64,000 nt of DNA, taken from assembly GCA_902779945.1 (NCBI GenBank), contig CACZDN010000005.1:184691-248690 (forward strand), given 5' to 3'. This DNA is from Oscillospiraceae bacterium (GTDB taxonomy: Bacteria > Bacillota > Clostridia > Oscillospirales > Oscillospiraceae). The position numbers were made by a program, and so were the translations under genes. How positions within the stretch are numbered: position 1 is the stretch's first letter; each line of letters begins with the position of its first letter. Below, piece after piece: positions 18,499-26,615 of the stretch. The notes beneath the pieces were generated by a model that saw nothing but the letters and a program-made list of their open reading frames with translations, had not been told where the DNA came from and did no database searches.

Positions 18499-18527
18499 TT
18501 GCATTTTTATGACAATCATGGTATTAT
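18499..18527 (+). promoter_or_regulatory. pilin gene promoter
   Basis: TTGCAT (18499-18504), 17-bp spacer, TATTAT (18522-18527). Transcription should begin near 18534, giving an unusually long leader of about 138 nt. Confidence 0.7.
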
Positions 18528-18533
18528 ATAACA

Positions 18534-18671
18534 AAGCGCAAAAATACGCTTCGCGTTAGACAATCCCCCGTACGGCGATACCCGGATCGCCGGGAGGTCC
18601 AGTACATCCCCGCTTGTCGGTCTGTCCGGATGCCGATAAGCAAAACAAATCTTGAAAAGGAGATAATGTTA
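18534..18671 (+). other. long untranslated leader of the pilin mRNA
   Basis: About 138 nt between the predicted transcription start and the pilin ATG. It can fold locally, for example GGCGAT / ATCGCC around 18575-18593, and ends with AAAAGGAG at 18655-18662. No known riboswitch core was recognised. Confidence 0.45.
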
Positions 18672-19061
18672 ATGAAGAAAAACAACAAAGGTTTTACCCT
18701 GGCCGAGCTGCTGATCGTTGTCGCGATCATCGCCGTCCTGACTGCTATTGCCATCCCCGTGTTCACCGCCCAGCTCGAGAAGTCCCGTGAGGCTACCGAC
18801 CTTGCGAACCTCCGTTCCGCCTATGCCCAGGTGATGACCGATATCCTCACTTGGGACGGTTCCGGCGCAGTTCCCTCTGTAACCGTGAACGCGCAGCAGA
18901 CCCAGGCCAGCTGGCAGAATAACAATGGTGCGGCCACTGCAAACATTGCCGGCGGTATTTCCGGTGACGAGATTGAAGTTACTGCAAAAGTTAAGCCGGC
19001 TACTTGGACTGTTGGTGTTTCCTCTAACACAGCCGGTTCTATTCAGCCTTCGATCGGCTAA
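18672..19061 (+). CDS. type IV prepilin (major pilin candidate)
   Basis: A 129-residue class III prepilin. The leader MKKNNKG is cleaved before Phe8 (G|FTLAELLIVVAII), and Glu12, the conserved Glu5 of the mature protein, is present, followed by the hydrophobic assembly helix. The C-terminal head is small and rich in Ala, Thr and Asn without a Cys pair. The ATG at 18672 is 9 nt after AAAAGGAG; the ATG at 18666 is too near. Its own promoter, short length and following strong terminator suggest an abundant single-gene transcript, the pattern of a major pilin. The prepilin peptidase and PilMNOQ homologues are not in the window. Confidence 0.88.
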   Translation: MKKNNKGFTLAELLIVVAIIAVLTAIAIPVFTAQLEKSREATDLANLRSAYAQVMTDILTWDGSGAVPSVTVNAQQTQASWQNNNGAATANIAGGISGDEIEVTAKVKPATWTVGVSSNTAGSIQPSIG

Positions 19062-19146
19062 GTCAAAACAGATTTAATTATAGTTTTACTTTATGCGGAG
19101 GATAACCGGGAAGAATCTGACGCATACAGCGAATTTCTCGCAGAGA

Positions 19147-19183
19147 GGGCGTCGCCTGAGCATGCAAGGCGACGCCCTTTTTT
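19147..19183 (+). terminator. rho-independent terminator after the pilin gene
   Basis: GGGCGTCGCC (19147-19156) pairs perfectly with GGCGACGCCC (19168-19177), followed by six T. Confidence 0.93.
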
Positions 19184-19231
19184 ATGGAAGCTATTATAGT
19201 ATGTATCATCCGGTCAGGGGAGGTTCAGATC

Positions 19232-22012
19232 ATGAAGCTATTTCAGTATAACAAACAAGAAACCCTCCAAACACAACAAAAACCGGCTCTTTATATCCTC
19301 CTGTCCTGTTTCATTCCAGCAGTCATTATTATGGTTGCTCTTGCGGGGCTGCACGTGACACCTTTCGGGGACAAATCATTATTTATTGCGGATGCAAATG
19401 GACTATATATCAATTACGTCTCATACGTGGGACGTATGGTAAAAGGTTTGGAGAGTTTTATATATTCGTTTGAAAAGGGTCTCGGCGGGAACATGATGCC
19501 CCATATGGGGATTACTATGCTAAATCCTTTTTTTGCACTTTTTGCCTTATTTCCGGTAAGGGATTATCCTGCGGGTTACACACTTGTTTCTGCACTGAAT
19601 TTTTGCCTGTGCGGACTAACCATGTATATGCTACTGTCAGATATTTATGGACACAAGCGTAGCAACCTTATCTTCTCTACGACCTATGCACTAAACGGCT
19701 TTCTCGTTGCTAATGTGTTTCAAGTCATTTTTTTTACCGCGGTGCATGCGCTGCCCCTTGTTGTGCTTGGACTTCGCAAACTTATGCAGGGAAAGAGCCC
19801 TCTCCTATACATTCTCTCACTTGCATATGCGATTTCTACGAGCTACTACATGGGTTTTATGATTTGTGTAGCTTCTGTCCTGCTGTTTTTTCTATATTTA
19901 TTTCTGCATAAAAATGAACTGGCAGGGCAAAAACAGGCGCTGCTTTCGCGTTATGCAATAGCCTCTCTCATCGGTGGTCTTCTGTGTGCGATAATATGGC
20001 TGCCGGCTCTTCTGGGGATCAGAGGGGGGCGGCTTGACCAGACGAAACTTACAGACTTTTCTTTTGCAGAACGATTTCCACTATTGGAAATCGGGGCCAA
20101 GCTTTTCACCGGAGCTAACGATGCGAATGAACTGGTTAACGGGAGACCCAATATTTATGTTGGTATTCTTCCCATCGCCTTTGTGGTACTTTTTTTCTTG
20201 AATAAAGAAATCAGCCGTCGCAAAAAAACAGCCGTGGGCCTTGCCCTTGGGTTTTATTTGCTTAGTTACTATATTATTGCATTCGACATGCTTATGCATG
20301 GTGGCACAACAACTAACTGGTTTAATTTCCGTTATTCATATATTTTTTGTTGCCTCCTGTTATTAATCGCGGCAGAGGAGTGGCAGTACCTTGACAGGAT
20401 CAGCCTTTCCGACTGTAAAAAATGCGGCGCGATTATGCTGGTGGCGTCAGTACTGTTTTTCTCAAAGCGTTATGGATTCGTACAGGGGGGAGAAGTGGTG
20501 CTTGATTTTGCATTACTTCTGATAATGTTTGGCTCATTTTACATTCACCGTAAAAACCCCGATAAGAATCCAAAGAAGATATTTGAAATCCTTATCTTAC
20601 TCATTGTTTCATTCCAGCTTATGCTGAATTATTTGATTTCAACAGACAATCTGATTAAGAATAATGGTTGGTATAAAAATGTCCCTGAATATGAGAGTGT
20701 CGTTGAAAAGGTTACGCCGCTAATAAACAATATACAGAGTGTTGATACATATTTCTACCGAATGGAGGTTAACAAACAACGTTCTGGAAACTGTGGAAAC
20801 GATCCGATGTTTTATGGATACAACGGTGTTGGTCATGGCGGTTCCGTTGAGAGAAACTTTGTTCGTACAGGCTTAAACAAGCTGGGCATCCACTGGTTCG
20901 ATATGCGCAATTATTATGGCGAGGGCATACCCGCCGCGACCGATGCGCTGCTTGGACTCAAGTACATCATCGCACAGGAAGATCTGACAGAAGAAAAAGA
21001 CTATCAGAATGTCACACACTACGACGAGGTCGAGGTTTTCCGGGGCATGGAAAACTACGATATTTATTACAATGAGGATGCCCTTCCCATTGCTTTCCTC
21101 GCGGACACGGAGATTGGAAACGTCGAGACAGATCACGCCGACATCTTCGACAATCTGAACCGCACATGGGCGGCAGTCAGCGGACAGGCACGCCCCGTCT
21201 TTGTGGAAGAAGACGAAATCGAGTTTTCGGCTTACAATCTGTTCGACGGCCTGGAAATTTCTTCTGACAGCGCAAGGGCACTTATCGAGAAGTACGACGC
21301 GGAGGACAAAGCCGCCAAAGAGGACCCGGAGTCAGCGAGCAAAACAGCCGTTAAAAAAGCCGCAGACAAGACGCAGCCTCCCGAGTTCTCAGCCTACATC
21401 AAATACACCTTCACCGCCAAACAGGACGGGGCTGTTTATACGTATAACCGGGCAGGCATGACCGAGATCCAGGGCTCCCAGATGCCGGTTTTGGAATACC
21501 TTGGTTACTATCATAAGGGCGACATTGTAACAGGGTACATCGACGTGGTGACAGATTATGTTAACCGCGTAGGTTTTGAAGAAATCGCGGGCCGCTTCCG
21601 TGCCGCATACGCCGACAATGACGCGCTCCACGCCGCAAGCGAGGCCGTCCGCGCCCGTCCCTGCACGCTCGAAAAGATCAAGGACAGCCGTCTTCGCGGC
21701 GAGTTTACCGCCGAAAACGATCAGCTTCTCATGTTCACCATTCCGTTTGACGAGGGCTGGACATGCTTCATCGACGGCGAGGAAGTCGAGATCAGGCAGG
21801 TGCTCGGCGTGTTCATGGCGGTTGACGCCCCGGCGGGTACGCACAGCTATGAGATGAAGTTCTTCCCGACCGGCATGAAAACCGGCATCGGCCTCTCCGC
21901 CGCCGCGCTGCTGACGACGCTGGTCTATATCCCGCTTGACAGCCGCCGCAGAAAGCGCTTATCCTCCGATACTCCCGAAGCGACACCCGTACCGGAATGC
22001 CAGTCTCTTTGA
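19232..22012 (+). CDS. large YfhO-family membrane protein (GT-C-like)
   Basis: A 926-residue protein with about a dozen membrane helices in the first 480 residues, a large extracellular domain, and a final helix near residue 890. It fits the YfhO family, whose members are GT-C-fold proteins linked to glycosylation of teichoic acids; the early acidic segment SLFIADANGLYINYVSYVGR is characteristic. The ATG at 19232 is 8 nt after GGGGAGG. The N-terminal part, up to about 20880, is clearly AT-richer and uses different codons from the GC-rich C-terminal part, suggesting mosaic origin. The donor and acceptor sugars are not known. Confidence 0.8.
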   Translation: MKLFQYNKQETLQTQQKPALYILLSCFIPAVIIMVALAGLHVTPFGDKSLFIADANGLYINYVSYVGRMVKGLESFIYSFEKGLGGNMMPHMGITMLNPFFALFALFPVRDYPAGYTLVSALNFCLCGLTMYMLLSDIYGHKRSNLIFSTTYALNGFLVANVFQVIFFTAVHALPLVVLGLRKLMQGKSPLLYILSLAYAISTSYYMGFMICVASVLLFFLYLFLHKNELAGQKQALLSRYAIASLIGGLLCAIIWLPALLGIRGGRLDQTKLTDFSFAERFPLLEIGAKLFTGANDANELVNGRPNIYVGILPIAFVVLFFLNKEISRRKKTAVGLALGFYLLSYYIIAFDMLMHGGTTTNWFNFRYSYIFCCLLLLIAAEEWQYLDRISLSDCKKCGAIMLVASVLFFSKRYGFVQGGEVVLDFALLLIMFGSFYIHRKNPDKNPKKIFEILILLIVSFQLMLNYLISTDNLIKNNGWYKNVPEYESVVEKVTPLINNIQSVDTYFYRMEVNKQRSGNCGNDPMFYGYNGVGHGGSVERNFVRTGLNKLGIHWFDMRNYYGEGIPAATDALLGLKYIIAQEDLTEEKDYQNVTHYDEVEVFRGMENYDIYYNEDALPIAFLADTEIGNVETDHADIFDNLNRTWAAVSGQARPVFVEEDEIEFSAYNLFDGLEISSDSARALIEKYDAEDKAAKEDPESASKTAVKKAADKTQPPEFSAYIKYTFTAKQDGAVYTYNRAGMTEIQGSQMPVLEYLGYYHKGDIVTGYIDVVTDYVNRVGFEEIAGRFRAAYADNDALHAASEAVRARPCTLEKIKDSRLRGEFTAENDQLLMFTIPFDEGWTCFIDGEEVEIRQVLGVFMAVDAPAGTHSYEMKFFPTGMKTGIGLSAAALLTTLVYIPLDSRRRKRLSSDTPEATPVPECQSL

Positions 22013-22040
22013 TGAGCTTGACCCGGCATGGTTTGCGGTA

Positions 22041-22080
22041 CAATAACAAACGCGCCTCCCTCATCAACCGGGGAGGCGCG
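22041..22080 (-). terminator. terminator of the EIIC-like gene
   Basis: CGCGCCTCCC (22051-22060) pairs with GGGAGGCGCG (22071-22080). On the - strand the stem is followed by TTTGTTATTG. It may also help stop transcripts coming from the YfhO-like gene. Confidence 0.7.
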
Positions 22081-22111
22081 TCGCCTGTATATGCCTGCCG
22101 CGCGGGCGTTG

Positions 22112-23185
22112 TTATGAGAGCGTCAAATCTCCGTCCCTGACCCAGCCGAGTCTGCGGCAGACGGCGTTGACGGCGGGGCAGAGGATGGCCGGGAGCACAA
22201 AGCAGATGAGCACGAGGCCCAGCCAGTCGAAGCCCGTCGGCGTGATCGCGGCCGCGCCCTTGGCGAGCGCCTCGGCGCTCGGCGAGACCCAGCCGGTCCA
22301 GACGCCGATCTGCCCGCAGAGACCGCAGGTGCCCATGCCGGAATTGATGGGCGCGCCGTTCATTTCCAGATGGAATACGCAGGTCGCGAGCGGCCCTGTG
22401 ACGGCGGAGCAGACGATGGGCGCGATCCAGATGCGAGGATTGCGGATGATGTTCGGCATCTGCAGCATGGAGGTGCCGATCCCCTGGGACACGAGCCCGC
22501 CCCAGCGGTTTTCCTTGAAGCTCATGACGGCGAAGCCCACCATCTGCGCGCAGCAGCCCGCGACGGCAGCGCCGCCCGCAAGACCCGTGAGCTGTAAAAC
22601 AGAACAGATTGCCGCCGACGAGATCGGCAGCGTGAGCGCCACGCCCACCAGCACCGAAACCGCAATGCCCATCCAGAAGGGCTGGAGCTTCGTCGCCCGG
22701 TCGATCATGACGCCAAAGGCGGAGGCTGCCGTCCCGATGGGGGGCGCGATGAGCTTGGCGAGCGCGACGCCCGCGATGATGGTCACGGCGGGGGTGACGA
22801 GAAGATCGACTCTGGTCTCTTTGCTGACGGCCTTGCCGCACTCGGCCGCGATGATGGCGATGACCAGCACCGCGAGAGGGCCGCCCGCGCCGCCCTCGGC
22901 GTTCGAGGCCCAGCCGACCGCGGCGAGCGAGAAGAGCACCATGGGCGGGGCCTGGAGGGCGTAGCCGATCGCTACCGCCATGGCCGGCCCGGAGACCGCC
23001 ATCGCATAGGCGCCGATGTCCGTCAGCATCTGCACGCCGAGCTGTGTGCCGAGAGTCCTGATGATCGTGCCGATGAGCAGCGAGCAGAAGAGGCCCTGCG
23101 CCATGGCGCCGAGGGCGTCGATGCCGTAGCGCCTGCCGGAAAATACAATGTTTTTGCGTTTGAGAAAGGCGCGGAGCTTATCCAC
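22112..23185 (-). CDS. PTS EIIC-like membrane permease (PTS_EIIC_2 family)
   Basis: A 357-residue polytopic protein with about ten helices, very rich in Gly and Ala. The start KLRAFLKRKNIVFSGRRYGI and later NGAPINSGMGTCGLCGQIG match the stand-alone EIIC-like proteins of family PTS_EIIC_2. Such proteins usually lack partner EIIA/EIIB genes, as here, so sugar phosphorylation is doubtful and the substrate is unknown. I chose GTG at 23185 because AGGAG lies 10 nt upstream and the family begins near this point; ATG at 23203 is in frame but has no ribosome site. It is a single-gene unit. Confidence 0.78.
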   Translation of the reverse strand: MDKLRAFLKRKNIVFSGRRYGIDALGAMAQGLFCSLLIGTIIRTLGTQLGVQMLTDIGAYAMAVSGPAMAVAIGYALQAPPMVLFSLAAVGWASNAEGGAGGPLAVLVIAIIAAECGKAVSKETRVDLLVTPAVTIIAGVALAKLIAPPIGTAASAFGVMIDRATKLQPFWMGIAVSVLVGVALTLPISSAAICSVLQLTGLAGGAAVAGCCAQMVGFAVMSFKENRWGGLVSQGIGTSMLQMPNIIRNPRIWIAPIVCSAVTGPLATCVFHLEMNGAPINSGMGTCGLCGQIGVWTGWVSPSAEALAKGAAAITPTGFDWLGLVLICFVLPAILCPAVNAVCRRLGWVRDGDLTLS

Positions 23186-23296
23186 GTTGATCCCACTCCT
23201 CATTTCAGAATGTCAACATGATACGCGCCCTTTCCGCGCTTGTCAAGCAAAGCCAAAACTGTAACAAACGGAAAAACCAAAATGAAACAAAGAAAA

Positions 23297-23370
23297 CACG
23301 CTGTCATTCTGAGGAGCAAAGCGACGAAGAATTTTTGAGATCCTTCGACTCCGCTCAGAATGACAGCGTG
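23297..23370. repeat. dispersed palindromic repeat, copy 3
   Basis: CACGCTGTCATTCTGAG (23297-23313) is mirrored by CTCAGAATGACAGCGTG (23354-23370), a perfect 17-bp outer stem, with GAAGAATTTTTGAGATCCTTC inside. It lies between the EIIC-like gene and the 55-residue protein gene. Confidence 0.88.
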
Positions 23371-23404
23371 TTTCAGAACGGCTCTGTCAAAATACGGTGC
23401 GGCC

Positions 23405-23572
23405 TTATATATACTGCTTGCGCTCGAGATGGTCGTACCACTTTTCCAGCCAGGGGGCCAGGAGCGAGGTGGCCTTCATGTCGAGGTTGAACATGTACAC
23501 CGTGAAGGTCACCACGAAAAAGCCGAGGGCGATCAGCAGCAGGTACAGCGGTAGTCTCAATAATTTTTTCAT
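23405..23572 (-). CDS. 55-residue membrane protein downstream of the dehydratase-like pair
   Basis: A short gene read on the - strand. The product starts MKKLLRLPLYLLLIALGFFV, has one hydrophobic helix (about 5-28) and a basic/aromatic tail ending in KWYDHLERKQYI. GAGAGGAAAGCGAC precedes the ATG and the gene starts 14 nt after the stop of the larger dehydratase-like subunit, so it is probably the last gene of that operon. I do not recognise the family. It could anchor the soluble enzyme at the membrane, but nothing shows this directly. Good start, spacing and coding pattern make it a real gene rather than a chance frame. Confidence 0.7.
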   Translation of the reverse strand: MKKLLRLPLYLLLIALGFFVVTFTVYMFNLDMKATSLLAPWLEKWYDHLERKQYI

Positions 23573-23586
23573 GTCGCTTTCCTCTC

Positions 23587-25185
23587 TTAATACGCTTCGT
23601 TATCGGGGATGATCTCCAGCGACGGGTCGAGCGGTTCCTCGCGCATGACGGTGCGCATGTAGCTGTTGACCTGGTCGCGGATGGCCTGACGGGTGAAGAC
23701 ACGCGGGTCGCACAGGTCGTGGGAGACCCACATGATGTGGATGCCGCGCTCGCGCCCCTGCTCCTCAAACATGCCGTGCATCCCGGTCAGCGCCTTGCAG
23801 GACATATGCTCCCACATCATGACGACGTCGCAGTTCATCTTCTCGCACAGGTCCCAGAGATCGTCCAGCAGGACCTTGTAGCCGCCGTGGGTGTGGTTGC
23901 GCATGATCATCTCCATGTTCAGCATGGCCATATCGCGGTAGGCCTGCTCGCGGTTTTCGGGGGTGTCCTCCTCGGCGATCATGTCGGTGTTGATGACGGA
24001 GAGCATATCGGTCACCGGCATGACGCCCCAGCACTGGACCATCCAGTAGAGCATGTCGATCACATACTGCGGCTGCACGCCCCAGACGATGGCGCGGTGG
24101 CGGTACTCCTTCGCGTACATGCGTTTGGCCTTGCAGCCCTTCTCGGCAAGCCTCAGAAGCTTTCGGTCGATGCCGACGAAGGCGGGGTCGCGGCCGGAGT
24201 TGCCCATGTAGTTCGTGTCGTTATACAGCGAGAAGGCCGCGCCGAAAAACTGGGGATAGGGGGTGGAGTTGATCTCCATCTGGGCGATGCGGCAGCGGGT
24301 GGCGTAGTTGACGCGCTTCGCGGCGGCAAAGTACAGATCCCAGTCCCAATGCTCGCCCGTGTGCTTTTCGACGAAGGCGATGGCGTTCTTGATCTCCTGC
24401 GCGGCGTATTCCAGCACGTCCGGCTCCTTGTGGCGCAGGGGCGTGGCGAGCTGGAAGGTCGGGATGCCGTACTCGCGCTCGAGGCGCTTGGCAATGATGC
24501 CGTTGCCCATGAGGGAGCCGTCGCAGGTGGTGTTGTTCTGCACCGCGCAGCAGCCGAGCACGCAGAAGTCGTCATCAATGGAGATGCCGGCCTCGGCCTC
24601 GGGCATGGGGCAGACGTCGCCGGGGATGCCGTACTGCTGGGCAATGTCCAGATAGTGCATGACGTTGAACTGGTGGAAGATATTCGAGGCGAACATCGTG
24701 GGCACCTCGCGCAGGATGGTGTGGACCTTGTCGCGGTCGAAGCCCATCATGAAGGTGACCATGGAGTTCTCGTCGGTGATGACGCACTTTTCGGAGTAGG
24801 CCCTGTCGTTGCCGATACGGCGGTCGCCGCGGAAGCAGTTGGCGATGGCCTGGGTCACATCCGCAATGACGAAGTTGAAGGAGGTGTGGGCAATGCGCAG
24901 CGCCTCGTCGCGCAGGCCGATGGTGAACTTGTCCATGCCGTGAGGGACGAAGAGATAGCTCATCATCCAGCGGTAGCGGAAAAAGCCCTTGACGTTGCGC
25001 GGGACCATGATGAAGCGGCCCAGAACGCTCATCAGATAGAGCCAGCGGGTGTAATCGTAAAAGGTGTCTTTGACGCCGCGCCACTCGCGGCGAGCGCGGA
25101 CCTTGAGCCTGTCGCTGTAGATTTTGCCGGGCGACTGCTCGCCCGCGCGGGCAACGGGGTTGACGACTTTTTCAACGGTCTTCAT
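23587..25185 (-). CDS. 2-hydroxyacyl-CoA dehydratase / benzoyl-CoA reductase family subunit, large
   Basis: A 532-residue protein of the HgdB/FldB/BcrC-related family; family members hold a [4Fe-4S] cluster through Cys residues and act on acyl-CoA substrates. Visible motifs include GDVCPMPEAEAG (about 193-204), CCAVQNNTTCDGS (about 213-225), WEHMSCKALTG and DLCDPR near the C-terminus. It is about 130 residues longer than usual HgdB-type subunits. It overlaps the upstream small subunit by 4 nt (ATGA). No ATPase activator (HgdC type), CoA-transferase or acyl-CoA dehydrogenase gene is nearby, so the substrate cannot be told and the function may differ from classical dehydratases. Confidence 0.75.
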   Translation of the reverse strand: MKTVEKVVNPVARAGEQSPGKIYSDRLKVRARREWRGVKDTFYDYTRWLYLMSVLGRFIMVPRNVKGFFRYRWMMSYLFVPHGMDKFTIGLRDEALRIAHTSFNFVIADVTQAIANCFRGDRRIGNDRAYSEKCVITDENSMVTFMMGFDRDKVHTILREVPTMFASNIFHQFNVMHYLDIAQQYGIPGDVCPMPEAEAGISIDDDFCVLGCCAVQNNTTCDGSLMGNGIIAKRLEREYGIPTFQLATPLRHKEPDVLEYAAQEIKNAIAFVEKHTGEHWDWDLYFAAAKRVNYATRCRIAQMEINSTPYPQFFGAAFSLYNDTNYMGNSGRDPAFVGIDRKLLRLAEKGCKAKRMYAKEYRHRAIVWGVQPQYVIDMLYWMVQCWGVMPVTDMLSVINTDMIAEEDTPENREQAYRDMAMLNMEMIMRNHTHGGYKVLLDDLWDLCEKMNCDVVMMWEHMSCKALTGMHGMFEEQGRERGIHIMWVSHDLCDPRVFTRQAIRDQVNSYMRTVMREEPLDPSLEIIPDNEAY

Positions 25186-26381
25186 GCTTTCCCACCTCTC
25201 TGAATCGACTTGATCTCAATGCTCTCCACAAAGGCCTGGACGCGGGTGCGCATCTGGCCCGAGGAGGAGGCGATGTTGTAGGGACGGTCCACGGACAGAA
25301 CCGGATAGCCGTAATCGCGGTTAAGCATGGAGGAGCCGAGGGTGCGCTCGTACGCCCAGGGATCGCAGAACTTGACCTGCTCGTAGATGATGCCGTCCGC
25401 GCGGTATTCCTTCGCCAGCTCCGCCACATACTGCTTGCGCCCGTAGACCTTCTCCTGGTTCATCATGCGCGGGCACTGACAGTTCCGGATGTAGTGGCGG
25501 CAGACCTGGCGCAGCGCGTCCTCTCCGTCGTTCAGGACGATCTCGGTGCGGCCGGGCAGGGAGCCGAAGCAGAAGCGGTCGCAGCAGACAAAGGCGCCCT
25601 GCTCCTCGATGAGCCTGACGAGGCCGCTGTCGTCCACCTCGGAGCCGACCAGCAGGACGCGGGCGCGCCAGGGCCTGTCGTCCGGCTCGCGGGTCCGGAG
25701 CTCCTCCAGCGTTTCCTCCAGCCTGTCGAGGATGAGGTACTTGGGACAGACGTAGCTTGCCAGGCACAGGACGTGGAACTCATAGCCCGTGATGCGGGGC
25801 CTGTCCTCCTTGCGGAAATCGCCGATGGCGCGGATGAGACGGCAGAGCCGGTTGTGCGCCTCGACCGCTTTGCGGATCGCCCCGTCCGAGACGTCCACGC
25901 CGTAGTTTTCATGCAGGGGCTTCAGGATGTGGTTCGTGCACTGGAGGACGGCGAGGTCCACGTCGTTCTCCGTGTTCTTGAAGGCGATCTCCATGTACTC
26001 GTGGAAAAAGCGCGGGTTGTCCCTGCCCATGGTTTTTAAAAGCTCCATGTTCTCCACCGCGCGGTTCATCATGGTGCAACCGTCCGGCGTGATGACGCAG
26101 TCGGAGAAGTTGAAGCCGCCCTCGATGGCGCGCTCGAGAAGAGCTCGGCTCGGCTCGCACAGGAGGTTTGTCATATAATAGGTCGCGATGTCAAGGGAAC
26201 CGGTGTTCGGCGCGGAGAGGCGGATGGAGACGCAGTCGCCCAGATTCAGCAGAGGCTCCGGCACGTTCTCGCAGGTGTACGCGACGCAGATCTTTCCGTC
26301 CTTCTTCGCCCTGACGACGAGCTCGTTGTTGGCCTCCTGCAGGAGCTTTTCAAAATAGGTCAGATGTTTCAGATCTCTCAT
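25182..26381 (-). CDS. 2-hydroxyacyl-CoA dehydratase family subunit, small
   Basis: A 399-residue partner of the preceding subunit and first gene of the operon. It has the two-domain layout of the family, with Cys residues in CVITPDGCTMMNR (about 97-109), CFGSLPGR, CQCPRMMN and VKFCDPWAYE near residue 345; the last resembles the conserved C-terminal part of HgdB-like proteins. The ATG at 26381 begins MRDLKHLTYF; longer in-frame starts (for example 26411) lack a ribosome site. A consensus promoter lies about 70 nt upstream. Function in amino-acid fermentation is plausible for this lineage but is inference. Confidence 0.72.
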   Translation of the reverse strand: MRDLKHLTYFEKLLQEANNELVVRAKKDGKICVAYTCENVPEPLLNLGDCVSIRLSAPNTGSLDIATYYMTNLLCEPSRALLERAIEGGFNFSDCVITPDGCTMMNRAVENMELLKTMGRDNPRFFHEYMEIAFKNTENDVDLAVLQCTNHILKPLHENYGVDVSDGAIRKAVEAHNRLCRLIRAIGDFRKEDRPRITGYEFHVLCLASYVCPKYLILDRLEETLEELRTREPDDRPWRARVLLVGSEVDDSGLVRLIEEQGAFVCCDRFCFGSLPGRTEIVLNDGEDALRQVCRHYIRNCQCPRMMNQEKVYGRKQYVAELAKEYRADGIIYEQVKFCDPWAYERTLGSSMLNRDYGYPVLSVDRPYNIASSSGQMRTRVQAFVESIEIKSIQRGGKA

Positions 26382-26448
26382 GTCTTGTTCTTTCCCCCAC
26401 TTTCCGGTCATGGTAAAAAAGGCGGATCGCGCCGCCCGGGTTATCATT

Positions 26449-26477
26449 ATTGTAAGAAAAAACCTCTGAATTGTCAA
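26449..26477 (-). promoter_or_regulatory. promoter of the dehydratase-like operon
   Basis: On the - strand TTGACA (26477-26472), 17-bp spacer, TACAAT (26454-26449). Confidence 0.85.
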
Positions 26478-26553
26478 TTACCGCACCCGTAATGGGGTGG
26501 AAATAGGGAAGTTTCACAATCATCGTGACATGCTTTTGGGTAGTTTTCATAAG

Positions 26554-26592
26554 GCGAAAGCGCCGGGAGTAAGAACAGCTCCGGCGCTTTCG
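26554..26592 (-). terminator. hairpin downstream of the lipoprotein gene
   Basis: GCGAAAGCGCCGG (26554-26566) pairs with CCGGCGCTTTCG (26581-26592). The T run on the - strand side is poor (CCTTATG), so termination may be weak; it lies 24 nt after the lipoprotein stop. Confidence 0.6.
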
Positions 26593-26615
26593 TCTTTACA
26601 TTTTTGCTTTTCTGA

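Noticed and set aside
18534-18671. c-di-GMP riboswitch in the pilin leader
   Set aside because: The known class I and class II core sequences are not recognisable; kept only as an unexplained leader.
23719-25203. Open frame of 494 codons on the + strand across the dehydratase-like subunit
   Set aside because: Antisense shadow, low-complexity and without a ribosome site.
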